Source: an uncultured Chitinophagales bacterium
GTDB lineage: Bacteria > Bacteroidota > Bacteroidia > Chitinophagales > Chitinophagaceae
DNA: 64,000 bases
Direction of reading: 5' to 3'
NCBI GenBank assembly: GCA_946886475.1
Contig: CAMPIQ010000003.1
Location: forward strand, 1-64,000
Under the pieces are notes generated by a model. The model was given only the letters and a program-made list of their open reading frames with translations. It was not told the DNA's origin and did no database searches. Of the stretch, positions 54,600 through 63,965 are shown piece after piece; position 1 is the stretch's first letter, and each line of letters begins with the position of its first letter. A program made the translations under genes and the position numbers.

Positions 54600-55693
54600 A
54601 GGCAATTTCAATAATCCCACGTTCTACACAGGTTTCTCTGGTTGACATTGAAGAACCGGATGTGAATGCACCGGATGAGGTAAAATTAAAAGTGATACAG
54701 GTTGGTATCTGTGGAACGGACCGGGAAGAAGTTTCCGGCGGTCGTGCCGATGCACCGCCCGGTAAGGACAGACTGGTTATAGGTCATGAAATGTTTGGTC
54801 AGGTGGTTGCAACCGGTAAAGATGTGCGTTCTATTAAGGCGGGCGACTATGGGGTGGTGATGGTAAGAAGGGGATGTGGTAAATGCATAGCATGCAAAAA
54901 TGAAAGAAGTGATATGTGCTATACCGGAAACTATACGGAAAGAGGAATAAAGGGTGCGGATGGCTTTCAGGCCGAATATGTGGTTGATAAAGAAAAATAT
55001 GTTGTGAAAGTTCCGGCGGCCATGAAAGAAATTGGCGTGTTGACAGAACCCATGTCAATTGTTTCCAAAGCAATTGATGAAGCTTTGACCGTTCAGCAGT
55101 CGAGGTTGAAATTCGACATAAATGAAAACTGGTTCAATGGAAAGAGGGCACTGGTTGCCGGGATTGGCGCAGTTGGGCTTATGGCTGCATTTGCGCTTCG
55201 TTTACGCGGGGTAAAATTGACAGGCATGGATATAGTTGATGAGGAAAGCGCCCGGCCTTCCATATTAAAGCAGATTGGTGGAGAATACATTGACGGAAGA
55301 AATGTCAGCGTAAATGATATTGATAAAACCTGCGGGGAGTTTGATTTCATATTTGAAGCAACCGGTATACCCAGTCTTCAGTTTAATTTAATTGATGCCC
55401 TTGCAGTAAATGGATTATACCTGGTGAGCGGTATTCCTTCTTCAACCAGTACAATCAGGCTTCCTGCTGCAGACCTGCTTCAGCAGCTGGTATTGAAAAA
55501 TCAGGTTATACTGGGATGTGTAAATGCAAGTCACCATCATTATAAAATAGCCGTTGATGACCTCAGCCGCATAATTGAAAAATGGCCGGATGCCATAAGA
55601 TCCGTTATAACAGAACAGGTGCCTTTCAGCAATTTTGAAAAAGCCCTGCACCACCATTCCGCTGAGGAGATCAAGGTGGTGGTGCAATGGTGA
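54596..55693 (+). CDS. Zinc-dependent glucose 1-dehydrogenase (MDR)
   Basis: 365 residues, medium-chain dehydrogenase. Catalytic zinc ligands are in GICGTDREE and GHEMFG, and the structural zinc knot is CGKCIACKNERSDMC. The Rossmann segment is VAGIGAVGLMAAFALRLRG. The glucose dehydrogenase C-terminal domain is recognisable. It would oxidise glucose to gluconolactone with NAD(P). It overlaps the GH15 gene by ATGA, so glucose production and oxidation are probably coupled. An SMP-30 lactonase is elsewhere in this window. Confidence 0.9.
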   Translation: MKAISIIPRSTQVSLVDIEEPDVNAPDEVKLKVIQVGICGTDREEVSGGRADAPPGKDRLVIGHEMFGQVVATGKDVRSIKAGDYGVVMVRRGCGKCIACKNERSDMCYTGNYTERGIKGADGFQAEYVVDKEKYVVKVPAAMKEIGVLTEPMSIVSKAIDEALTVQQSRLKFDINENWFNGKRALVAGIGAVGLMAAFALRLRGVKLTGMDIVDEESARPSILKQIGGEYIDGRNVSVNDIDKTCGEFDFIFEATGIPSLQFNLIDALAVNGLYLVSGIPSSTSTIRLPAADLLQQLVLKNQVILGCVNASHHHYKIAVDDLSRIIEKWPDAIRSVITEQVPFSNFEKALHHHSAEEIKVVVQW

Positions 55694-55709
55694 AGCCGGT
55701 AAGATATCT

Positions 55710-56501
55710 ATGGAGAATAATAGTAAAATAAAAAGGCAAAGATGGGAATTATTGCTGCGTGTTGAACGCCTGCTGGAAGGTCCGATGGTCTTTCTTGGTT
55801 TCGTCTGGCTTGTTTTACTGGTTGTTGAACTGATCTGGCAATTAACGCCGGCACTGGAAATAATCACCATTGTTATATGGATCCTGTTCATAATAGATTT
55901 TATCATCAAACTAATTCTTGCCCCTTCTAAATCAGTTTATTTAAAAAAAAGCTGGCTTACACTGCTTTCACTCATTATACCTGCACTTCGTGTATTCCGT
56001 ATCGTTAGAGTGTTCCGGTTTGTGCGGGGCATCAGGGGACTGAAACTTGTAAAAGTAGTAGGGTCGCTGAACAGGAGTATGAAAAGCCTGGCGTTTGCCC
56101 TGAGGAGGAGGGGACTCAAATATGTAATTCTGCTGACACTGGTAGTGATTTTTGGCGGAGGTGCAGGCATGTTTGCTTTTGAGAAAGGGTATGGGCTCAC
56201 ATCCTATGGAGAAGCCTTGTGGTGGACAGCCATGCTCATAACCTCCATAGGCAGCGAATACTGGCCACAAACCGGAGAGGGTAAGGCTTTATGCTTTTTA
56301 TTATCGGTGTATGGCTTTTGTGTGTTTGGTTATATCACTGCAACCCTTGCATCATTTTTTGTTGGCAGGGATGCAGAAGAAAAAGACGCACCCGTTGCAG
56401 GCACTGATGATATTGTCCAACTAAGAATGGAAATAGAAAAGCTTACAAAAGCCGTAACTGATCTAAAAAATACCCTCCCCCAAAATCAGCAAAGCCAATA
56501 G
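55710..56501 (+). CDS. Six-helix ion channel with atypical selectivity filter
   Basis: 263 residues from ATG 55710 (MENNSKIKRQRWELLLRVER); the upstream in-frame start at 55635 overlaps the previous gene by 59 bp and adds a Trp/Cys-rich stretch, so is unlikely. Helices near 25-48 and 54-75 are followed by an S4-like Arg-rich segment (VFRIVRVFRFVRGIRG), then pore helix and filter. The filter reads TSIGSEYWP rather than the GYG of K+ channels. A C-terminal coiled coil (EIEKLTKAVTDLKNTL) may assemble tetramers. It is close to the glucose dehydrogenase gene. Ion selectivity is not predictable. Confidence 0.87.
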   Translation: MENNSKIKRQRWELLLRVERLLEGPMVFLGFVWLVLLVVELIWQLTPALEIITIVIWILFIIDFIIKLILAPSKSVYLKKSWLTLLSLIIPALRVFRIVRVFRFVRGIRGLKLVKVVGSLNRSMKSLAFALRRRGLKYVILLTLVVIFGGGAGMFAFEKGYGLTSYGEALWWTAMLITSIGSEYWPQTGEGKALCFLLSVYGFCVFGYITATLASFFVGRDAEEKDAPVAGTDDIVQLRMEIEKLTKAVTDLKNTLPQNQQSQ

Positions 56502-56527
56502 CCATCAGCTGTAAGTATTGGTTTGCT

Positions 56528-58756
56528 TTAATTCTGAATGGAAGCCATGGTTCTCAATATGCCGGAAGCCCAGGCATATACATTATGACTCATCACCATT
56601 CTTCTCATTTGCTTCATTTTTTGCTGTTGTTGTTCCAGTGGTGATTCCAGCGCTTTTTTAATGGCATCTGCCGAACCTTCAATATCATAAGGGTTAATGA
56701 TCATAGCGCCGTGCAGTTCCTGAGATGCGCCGGCAAACTGGCTTAGAATCAGGGTGCCATCGTTTTGATCTCTCGATGCAATGAATTCTTTTGCCACCAG
56801 GTTCATTCCATCATGAAGAGAAGTTACCATACAAAAATCTGCAGATCTGTAAAAAGGAATGATCTCTTCGTGGCTGTGGTGTTTTTTAAGAAAAAGTATA
56901 GGCTGCCAGTTCTTTGTTTTGAATCTCCAGTTGATCCGGTTTACTTCGGCATCCACTGAATTAATGGTATCCGAATAACTCTTAAGTAATGACCGGCTGG
57001 GTGCGCCTATCTGAACAAATGTGAAATTCCCCATGTACTCCGGATTCTTTTCAAAGAATCTTTCAACGGCAAGAAATTTTTCAATCAGCCCTTTGGTATA
57101 ATCTATCCTGTCTACCCCAACTCCAAAATGTCTTGCATTGATACCATGATGTTTTAGCAATTCAGAGGCTTCTGTTTTTGATTCATTACTATGTTCATAA
57201 TCCTTTAACGTAAATGAGATGCTGATGGGGAATGGCTTAACAAGTGTGAACTGGTTACCGATCTTCACTGAAAAACTTTCCCATATCACTCTTGATTCCA
57301 GTGAACTGTTTACTGTTTCCAGAAAATTGTTACAATGGAACTGGGTATGAAAACCTATAAGGTCGGCACCCAGCATTCCAATCAGCAATTCTTTTTTCCA
57401 TGGACAGATACCAAAAGATTCAGGGTTTGGCCAGGGTATATGCCAGAATATGGCCACCTTGGCATCCGGTCTTTTTTGTTTGATCAAACGAGGTAATAAA
57501 GCGAAATGATAATCCTGCACAAGGATGAAAGGTTCTTCCTCATCTTTTATTTCCTCAAGCACTGCTTTGGCATACATCTCATTTACTTCACAATAATAAT
57601 CCCAGTCCTCTTTGCGGAATATGGGCCTGGTATGGGCAATATGGCAAAGCGGCCATAACCCTTCATTGGAAAAGCCGTAATAAAAATGGTCTTCCTGCTC
57701 TTTTGTAAGCCATACTCTTCTCAAAGTATATTTATCCTCATATGGGGGCACGAGTACTTTATCATTCTCATCCACTGTATCCCTGTCGGCATCACCGCTT
57801 CCCGAAGCGATCCATAATCCGCCACATGCCTTTAGTATTGGTTCAAGTGCAGTTACCATTCCACTTGCAGGCATGATACATTTGATCTCCTTGCCCGAGC
57901 GCACATGCATATAAGGTTCCCTGTTTGAAACCACCACCAGTTTTTTATCCTGAAGCAGTTGTTTCATTTCTTCGTTCAGTCTTTCAGGTGTCCATATGGC
58001 TTCTGCTGATGTCCTTAACCTTGCTTCTTCCTGTGCAATGGCTTTCGCTTCCTGCATGGCCTGAGCAATATTTGATATTTCCTTGTATAAGGGTTCAAGG
58101 AATGTGGCTGGCGGTTTTCCCTTAAGTTCTTCAACATTTCCTGACCGTGCGGCTTTCACCCATTCTATTACTTTATTAACAGGCGTAAGAATACCCCAGC
58201 GAACAATTAAAAGTGTTACAATGGATATGACAAGCGCCTGGAGGAACCATCTTACAAAATTCCTCATCCAGATGTCATTAATAAGATTTTCGATGTATTC
58301 CGCATCTTTATAAAAGATCACTGCGGTGGAAGGAAGGTCCTGGCTCCTGATCACCCTTATATATTGAAATAAATTTTTTCCTTCAACTTTAATGATATTG
58401 GTATGCGAGGTATCTGCAGAGATAGCCTGTTGTATGTAGTCCCGGGATTTATCGAGATAGGAATACGCTTTATTATTAAATGGAACAATGCTGTCTGTAT
58501 TATAATAAACCGTAATGCCTTCAAAGCTGTATTGCCTGATCAGGCTATCAGGAATTTTTAAGGGTATACTGTCATTTAAGGAGCTTTGTAAATAGGTGAT
58601 GTAAAATTCATCCGCATCCCGTATGGTTACTGACTTCAGCTCATCATTGTAATTTTCCCTTTCCGAAGATATTTGTACAGCTGTAAAGCCAAGTGCAACA
58701 AGGCCTACGGCAACAATGATGGCAAGAATAAGAGCGAGGTTTAATTTCATCTTCAT
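56528..58756 (-). CDS. otsA: Membrane-anchored trehalose-6-phosphate synthase with HAMP-like linker
   Basis: 742 residues, longer than usual OtsA (about 470). Helix 1 (about 6-28), an extracytoplasmic sensor-like domain (30-165), helix 2 (169-188) and a HAMP-like coiled segment (189-250) precede a GT20 domain (about 262-742). GT20 signatures are VVVSNREPY, ASGMVTALEP, FWHIPWPNPE, GADLIGFHTQ and VDRIDYTKG. It joins UDP-glucose and glucose-6-phosphate. No OtsB phosphatase domain is present in the protein or the window. Architecture resembles a sensor kinase whose output is a sugar-phosphate synthase. Confidence 0.92.
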   Translation of the reverse strand: MKMKLNLALILAIIVAVGLVALGFTAVQISSERENYNDELKSVTIRDADEFYITYLQSSLNDSIPLKIPDSLIRQYSFEGITVYYNTDSIVPFNNKAYSYLDKSRDYIQQAISADTSHTNIIKVEGKNLFQYIRVIRSQDLPSTAVIFYKDAEYIENLINDIWMRNFVRWFLQALVISIVTLLIVRWGILTPVNKVIEWVKAARSGNVEELKGKPPATFLEPLYKEISNIAQAMQEAKAIAQEEARLRTSAEAIWTPERLNEEMKQLLQDKKLVVVSNREPYMHVRSGKEIKCIMPASGMVTALEPILKACGGLWIASGSGDADRDTVDENDKVLVPPYEDKYTLRRVWLTKEQEDHFYYGFSNEGLWPLCHIAHTRPIFRKEDWDYYCEVNEMYAKAVLEEIKDEEEPFILVQDYHFALLPRLIKQKRPDAKVAIFWHIPWPNPESFGICPWKKELLIGMLGADLIGFHTQFHCNNFLETVNSSLESRVIWESFSVKIGNQFTLVKPFPISISFTLKDYEHSNESKTEASELLKHHGINARHFGVGVDRIDYTKGLIEKFLAVERFFEKNPEYMGNFTFVQIGAPSRSLLKSYSDTINSVDAEVNRINWRFKTKNWQPILFLKKHHSHEEIIPFYRSADFCMVTSLHDGMNLVAKEFIASRDQNDGTLILSQFAGASQELHGAMIINPYDIEGSADAIKKALESPLEQQQQKMKQMRRMVMSHNVYAWASGILRTMASIQN

Positions 58757-58885
58757 TTATTTATTTCCGGCGGTTCCCTGCAATGTTCTAATCACTTTCT
58801 AATCTGCTCTTTTTTACTGTTCCTGATTAAAGGTATAGTTTTACAACACTTTAGAAGAATAGCATTTACTCAGAGCATTAGTTTT

Positions 58886-58913
58886 AAAAGCCCCTGTATT
58901 TACAGGGGCTTTT
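58886..58913 (-). terminator. Intrinsic terminator of the TPR gene
   Basis: 12-bp stem AAAAGCCCCTGT (58886-58897) / ACAGGGGCTTTT (58902-58913). On the minus strand it is followed by T-rich sequence; 25 bp after the gene. Confidence 0.85.
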
Positions 58914-58938
58914 CATTTACACACATAAAACCCTGAGA

Positions 58939-60561
58939 TCATTTAGTGCCGGTGTGGCTTTCAGCATCAATTCTTTGCTCCAGCACTGAAATATATTTTT
59001 TGGCTTCTTCATTAGAAGGGTCAACCTCAAGCACTTTTTCAAAATAGTTCACTGCTTCAGGATAATCTTTTTCCATATTGGCCTCATAAGTTGCCAGATA
59101 ACCATAAGCCTGGATCATCCAGCTTTTATAATTAGGATTCTTTGTATCATTTTGTAAAATGCCAATCAGCTTCTGGTAGTGAGGTACGGCAAGTCCATCC
59201 TTCATTTCCTTATCCAGCGCGGAGCTGGCCCTTGCCTGCCAGTAATAACCAAAACTCTGCTCAGGATATTTGGCCACATACATACCAAAAACGGAATCTG
59301 ACAGGTTATATTCTCCAGCCCTGTAGTGTGCCAGTGCCCAGTTAAAAAGATCCAGGTTGTTTACTTGTTCATTCCCTGAATAATATTTCCCCAGCCAGGT
59401 GGCCTGCGCCGAATAATTTTTAATGTCACCCGTTAAAGAGGCCAGCTTTTTAAAATGTTCGCGTAGCAATACAGAATCTGTTTCCTTCTCGCCGGCTTTA
59501 GATAAATAAACAATAGCGGAATCTGGTTTGGAAGCAGCGGTATAAAGATCTGACATCAGCACAAAATCCTTAGCCATATAATTGCTGTCCGCTTCATTTG
59601 CAAAATATTGATGCATCAGGCTGATGGACTGTGCCGAATCTTTCAATCCTGCATAGCTATAAGCCAGTAATTTAAATAACCTGGGTTCAGTTTTCTCAGC
59701 ACCTGCTATGATTTGCTTTGTTTTTTCAATGGCTTTCCCGTATTGCCTGTTTACGTAATACAGGTCAGCCAGGTCGTACGCATTTTCTTCGGAAGGATCA
59801 GACACGGCCTGGTATTGTTTGTAATACTCAAGTGACCTTGACGGATCGTAATAAAAATAGTGAGCGTACAACCTGTAAAGTGCAGGTGCATATTTTTCAT
59901 CTGCCACAACGGCCTTGTTATAATACTCCAGGTACATTTCCTGGTTCTTTTGTGTTTTGAATATCTCAGCCACCCTGTAATAAGCAGCAGCAAGTTTTTC
60001 GTCTTTCTCAATAGCTTCCTTATACGCAACATATGCCTGCGACCCGTTATTCAGTTTACTGTAAGCATTGCCGGCCAGTACATGCAACCATGCATTCCTT
60101 TTGTTTCTTTTAATGGCTTTATTCAGTAATTCAATGGCATATTGCGCATCACCTTTTTCTGTTTCAATATGCGCAAGGGCAACAGAGGCCAGCACACCTG
60201 CATTTTTATGCCTTGTTGATTTCAACGCCTGGTTAAAATGTGCGGAGGCCTTGTCTTTTTGGTTAGATGCTAAAAAAACATAGCCCAATGCCGAATTGAA
60301 GTAGGGTTCATCTTTTACAGCTGCGGGTGCTGACTGAAGACTGTCGGATGCTTTTTTTATTTCTCCCTGCAAGGCATAGGTCCTTGTTAAACCATACCAG
60401 GCTTCATCGTTCTCCGGATCATTTTTCAGTATAGAATGGAATTCATTTTCTGCAGTGGTGTATCGTTCGTAATAAAGAAATTCGCTGGCTTTTTCAACAG
60501 ACTGTCCATACGCGGAGGAAAAGACCGTTACAAGGCCAGTTATAAAAACTAGTTTGATCAT
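58939..60561 (-). CDS. Exported tetratricopeptide-repeat protein
   Basis: 540 residues. Signal peptide about 1-19 (TVFSSAYGQ). The remainder is helical TPR repeats from about residue 25 (EKASEFLYYERYTTAENEFH) to the end, with at least nine recognisable units such as ALNPE-like NDPENDEAWYGLTRTYALQG and VDPSNEEAKKYI. Likely a periplasmic protein-interaction scaffold. It is divergent from the response regulator gene (163-bp gap) with its own -7 element. Confidence 0.88.
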   Translation of the reverse strand: MIKLVFITGLVTVFSSAYGQSVEKASEFLYYERYTTAENEFHSILKNDPENDEAWYGLTRTYALQGEIKKASDSLQSAPAAVKDEPYFNSALGYVFLASNQKDKASAHFNQALKSTRHKNAGVLASVALAHIETEKGDAQYAIELLNKAIKRNKRNAWLHVLAGNAYSKLNNGSQAYVAYKEAIEKDEKLAAAYYRVAEIFKTQKNQEMYLEYYNKAVVADEKYAPALYRLYAHYFYYDPSRSLEYYKQYQAVSDPSEENAYDLADLYYVNRQYGKAIEKTKQIIAGAEKTEPRLFKLLAYSYAGLKDSAQSISLMHQYFANEADSNYMAKDFVLMSDLYTAASKPDSAIVYLSKAGEKETDSVLLREHFKKLASLTGDIKNYSAQATWLGKYYSGNEQVNNLDLFNWALAHYRAGEYNLSDSVFGMYVAKYPEQSFGYYWQARASSALDKEMKDGLAVPHYQKLIGILQNDTKNPNYKSWMIQAYGYLATYEANMEKDYPEAVNYFEKVLEVDPSNEEAKKYISVLEQRIDAESHTGTK

Positions 60562-60603
60562 GGCATTTGTTTAGGTGGAAGAGAATAGTGATATTGAATG
60601 GTT

Positions 60604-60611
60604 CAAAGCTA
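60604..60611 (-). promoter_or_regulatory. -7 element (TAGCTTTG) of the TPR gene
   Basis: Exact TAnnTTTG match on the minus strand, 42 bp upstream of the TPR start codon. Confidence 0.55.
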
Positions 60612-60696
60612 GTTTCCGGTTATTAGGCCAGAATTAATCAGGTATTAGAATGTTATTAGAAAGCAGAGCCGGGTACAATATGGTGTGCTGAATTGA

Positions 60697-60704
60697 TAGT
60701 TTTG
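60697..60704 (+). promoter_or_regulatory. -7 element (TAGTTTTG) of the two-component system
   Basis: Exact TAnnTTTG match, 19 bp before the response regulator ATG. Confidence 0.6.
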
Positions 60705-60723
60705 TAATTTCCTTTAATAAATT

Positions 60724-61413
60724 ATGGAAGAACGCAGGATATTAATCGTTGAGGATGAACAAAAAATAGCTGATACACTCAAATTTGGACTTGCTGAGAA
60801 TGGCTATGATGTTGATGTTGCCTATGATGGGAACATTGGAAAGCGTATGATCCTTTCCAATTCTTATAATCTTGTTGTTCTTGATATCAATCTCCCCGGC
60901 GTTAACGGATATGAGTTGTGCAGGGTTATCAGGAGTGATAATCCCAATATCCCTGTCATTATGCTTACTGCACTGAGTGCTTTGAACGATAAAATAGAAG
61001 GGTATGATGCCGGTGCCGATGATTATGTGATAAAGCCATTTGAATTCAAGGAACTGCTTATGAAGATCCGGGTGCTTTTAAGAAGGACCATGACCCAGCA
61101 GGTTCCCCTCGGAAACCTTTTAAAAGCGGCCGACCTCACCATGAACCTCGACAGTAAGGAAGTAAGACGTGGTGATATGACCATCAATCTTACCGCAAAG
61201 GAATTCCAGCTTTTGGAGTACCTTTTAAGAAATAAGAACAGGCTGGTAACAAGAGCTGATATAGCCATTAACGTATGGGATATTGATTTTGATACCAATA
61301 CCAATGTTATAGATGTTTATATCAATTATGTACGCAATAAGGTAGACAAGCCTTATGAACAAAAGCTTATACAAACACAGGTAGGAATGGGATATATCTT
61401 AAAGGAAAATTAG
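60724..61413 (+). CDS. OmpR/PhoB-family response regulator
   Basis: 229 residues. The receiver domain has Glu10-Asp11 in ILIVEDEQKI, phospho-acceptor Asp54 in VVLDINLPG and Lys in VIKPFEFKELL. The C-terminal winged helix (about 130-229) ends LIQTQVGMGYILKEN. It is followed by a histidine kinase 1 bp later, so the pair forms one operon. The target genes are unknown; the nearby TPR and universal stress genes are candidates. Confidence 0.96.
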   Translation: MEERRILIVEDEQKIADTLKFGLAENGYDVDVAYDGNIGKRMILSNSYNLVVLDINLPGVNGYELCRVIRSDNPNIPVIMLTALSALNDKIEGYDAGADDYVIKPFEFKELLMKIRVLLRRTMTQQVPLGNLLKAADLTMNLDSKEVRRGDMTINLTAKEFQLLEYLLRNKNRLVTRADIAINVWDIDFDTNTNVIDVYINYVRNKVDKPYEQKLIQTQVGMGYILKEN

Positions 61414-61414
61414 C

Positions 61415-62806
61415 ATGCCCGTACGCATACGCATTACGTTGCTTTTTGCTCTTGTTGTATTTGTGATCCTTGGCATTGTTTGCGGCTCCATTTATTATTT
61501 CTCCTATACCGCACGTATCGATACCATCAAAAAAAGACTGACCAACAGGGCCATGACAACGGCCAACTTATTAAGCCAGTCTGAGATCTTTACCCAGCAA
61601 CTGATTCAAAGAATAGATTCTGCCACAACACTTATCATTAAAAATAAAGTGGTGCAGGCTTATGATTACCAGAATAACAAGATCTATAATTACAGTGATA
61701 TTCCCGGTGATACCCTTTTAATTGAAGATGAAATTCTTGATGAAGCTAGGGTCCGTCAGAACTTTTATTTTACGATAGGCAATAAGGAAGCTATTGCCTA
61801 TCACCATACCACTCCTGTTACCCGTTTTGTTATGATTGTTGCCGGCGAAGACGAAGAGGGCAGGGCCTACCTGGCCAGGCTAAAGGAAATTCTCAGCTTA
61901 AGTTTTCTGGCAGGTGTGGTGATTGCACTTGGTGGCGGATACTTTTTTTCTGCCGGATTGATCAGGCCTGTTAAAAAGATAGCAGATGAAGTAACGGAGA
62001 TATCTGCCCAGAACCTTACACGCAGGATAGAAACCGGAAATACCAGGGATGAATGGCATAAGCTTTCGCATACCCTGAATGATCTGCTCAACAGGCTGCA
62101 GGAAAGTTTTGAATTGCAAAGACGTTTTATATCTAATGCTTCACACGAATTATCAACCCCTCTTACTTCCATCTCAAGCCAGCTGGAAGTGATACTTCAA
62201 AGAGAAAGAAGCGCCGATGAATACCGCAGGGTGATGTTGTCGGTATTGCAGGATGTAAAAAATATGAGCAGGCTTACTCAGACACTTCTTGAATTTGCAA
62301 AAGCCTCGGGTAATGCAGGCGGTTTGGAAATAAGCCCTGTGCGGATAGACGAGATATTGATGCGCATGCCGGCCGAAATGCAAAAACAGGATCAGGGATT
62401 TACCGTTCTGCTTCATTTCGACCAGATGCCTGAGAATGAAGAAAAATTATTGGTGTATGGCAACGAAGAACTTCTTTTTACCGCTATTAAAAATATAGTA
62501 AGCAATGCCTGTAAATATTCAGTGAACCATAAAGCACAGATCAAATTCTTTCTTTCCGGAAATAAGATTTTTATCCAGGTAAAGGATAATGGCCAGGGCA
62601 TTGCTGAAAATGAGATCCAGAATATTTTCCAGCCTTTTTACCGGGTGGAGGAAAGCAGGGCCACCCCTGGTTTCGGATTGGGACTTTCACTTGCCGAACG
62701 CATTATAAAACTCCATAAAGGATCTATAGAGATCCAGTCAAGAAAAGGACAGGGCTCCGTATTCAGCATTCAATTGCCATCGGCCTCTGTACAGGAAAAA
62801 TTCTAA
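61415..62806 (+). CDS. Sensor histidine kinase
   Basis: 463 residues. Transmembrane helix 1 at about 7-30 and helix 2 at about 160-182 bracket a periplasmic sensor domain of about 130 residues. HAMP follows (183-240), then HisKA with phospho-acceptor His244 in NASHELSTPL. The ATPase domain has NIVSNACKY, DNGQGI and the GFGLGLSLAERI loop. It is the partner of the preceding regulator. Sensor domain ligand unknown. Confidence 0.95.
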   Translation: MPVRIRITLLFALVVFVILGIVCGSIYYFSYTARIDTIKKRLTNRAMTTANLLSQSEIFTQQLIQRIDSATTLIIKNKVVQAYDYQNNKIYNYSDIPGDTLLIEDEILDEARVRQNFYFTIGNKEAIAYHHTTPVTRFVMIVAGEDEEGRAYLARLKEILSLSFLAGVVIALGGGYFFSAGLIRPVKKIADEVTEISAQNLTRRIETGNTRDEWHKLSHTLNDLLNRLQESFELQRRFISNASHELSTPLTSISSQLEVILQRERSADEYRRVMLSVLQDVKNMSRLTQTLLEFAKASGNAGGLEISPVRIDEILMRMPAEMQKQDQGFTVLLHFDQMPENEEKLLVYGNEELLFTAIKNIVSNACKYSVNHKAQIKFFLSGNKIFIQVKDNGQGIAENEIQNIFQPFYRVEESRATPGFGLGLSLAERIIKLHKGSIEIQSRKGQGSVFSIQLPSASVQEKF

Positions 62807-62865
62807 TAGAATTCTAATTTACTCTTAATGCCCTGCTGATCTCAATAACAGAGATTTGATGTGAT

Positions 62866-63117
62866 ATGCAAAGGCAGATTTCTACCGGTGGTTCAGGCTT
62901 ATTGTTGTTAATGGTTACAGCACTTGTTTTATTAACAACGGTTGGTAGCTGCCTGTATTCCGAGAACAGGCATTATAAAAAAGCTAACAGGGAGCTGATC
63001 ATCCAGAATGATTCAATCATCTCAGTAAACATCGAATTAAAGTCGGCTGTAAATGGAAACCTGAAATCTGAATCCAAAAAAACTTCATTCAAGCCGCAAA
63101 AGGAAAATCATCAATGA
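62866..63117 (+). CDS. Small one-helix membrane protein
   Basis: 83 residues. A hydrophobic helix (about 11-31) is followed by a polar, Asn/Lys/Ser-rich tail with a predicted short coiled coil. No family recognised. It is 59 bp after the kinase gene and overlaps the universal stress gene by 4 bp, so it is probably co-transcribed with it. A cysteine at residue 29 (TTVGSC) could be a lipobox, but the sequence before it is not typical. Confidence 0.65.
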   Translation: MQRQISTGGSGLLLLMVTALVLLTTVGSCLYSENRHYKKANRELIIQNDSIISVNIELKSAVNGNLKSESKKTSFKPQKENHQ

Positions 63118-63965
63118 ATCAATTTACTTTCAGAAATATACTTGTGCCGATTGATCTAAGTGAATCGTCATTAAATGCGCTGGATACAGCCATATCATTG
63201 GCGGTAAATAAAAATGCAAAAATATTCCTGCTTCATATTGATGATGAAGGAATGGATTTTATTGTTGAAAGGAATGGCATTTTCAACAGGCCCGATCATA
63301 CCAATGTTATTTCAGCACTGGCCAATTCAATTTTCGACAAAACAGGGTTACATCCCGTGGTCATGAAAAAAGACGGCGCAGTTATGCCCCTGATCATTAA
63401 AGCCTGTGTGGATAATGATTGCGACCTGATCATAATGGGGGCGCATGGCGCTTCAGGATACAGGAATGGATTCATAGGTACCAATTCCTATAATGTAATT
63501 AAATATGCCCCCTGTCCTGTATTAACGGTGCCATCGGGTAAAAAATGGACGCGGTTCAAAAATGTGGTTTTCCCTATCCGTCCCGTATCAGGCGCCCCAA
63601 TGCATTATGATATTGTAAAGAATTTCTTATCCTCCTATGCCCAACTTCATATTCTGGGGCTTTCTTACCGGTTACAGGTAAGGGATAAAAATCTGCTTGA
63701 TGAAAGCACACTTGAGTTCAGCTCCATGTTCGGTGAGGATAAAGTTAACATTAAAGCCACCTGGGGAAATGGTAACGGCATAGCTGAAGATGTATTGATG
63801 CATTCAAATAAGTATAATCCTGACCTGCTGATCATAACTTCATCACTTGATGTTACCAATAAGCCGCAATTTGTAGGTCCAAATGCTCAAAAGATCATCA
63901 GCAGTGCAAAGGTTCCTGTATTAAGTATCAGGAAATTTTCCATACCTGTAGCCTCAACCAACTAG
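63114..63965 (+). CDS. Universal stress protein with two UspA domains
   Basis: 283 residues. Domain 1 (about 1-145) has VPIDLSESSLNALDTA and the ATP-binding-type GAHGASGYRNGFIGTNS loop. Domain 2 (about 146-283) is degenerate and lacks a clear G-x2-G-x9-G motif, ending in IITSSLDVTNKPQFVG and SAKVPVLSI. Tandem Usp proteins serve in starvation, redox and envelope stress. It overlaps the small membrane protein gene by 4 bp. Confidence 0.9.
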   Translation: MNQFTFRNILVPIDLSESSLNALDTAISLAVNKNAKIFLLHIDDEGMDFIVERNGIFNRPDHTNVISALANSIFDKTGLHPVVMKKDGAVMPLIIKACVDNDCDLIIMGAHGASGYRNGFIGTNSYNVIKYAPCPVLTVPSGKKWTRFKNVVFPIRPVSGAPMHYDIVKNFLSSYAQLHILGLSYRLQVRDKNLLDESTLEFSSMFGEDKVNIKATWGNGNGIAEDVLMHSNKYNPDLLIITSSLDVTNKPQFVGPNAQKIISSAKVPVLSIRKFSIPVASTN

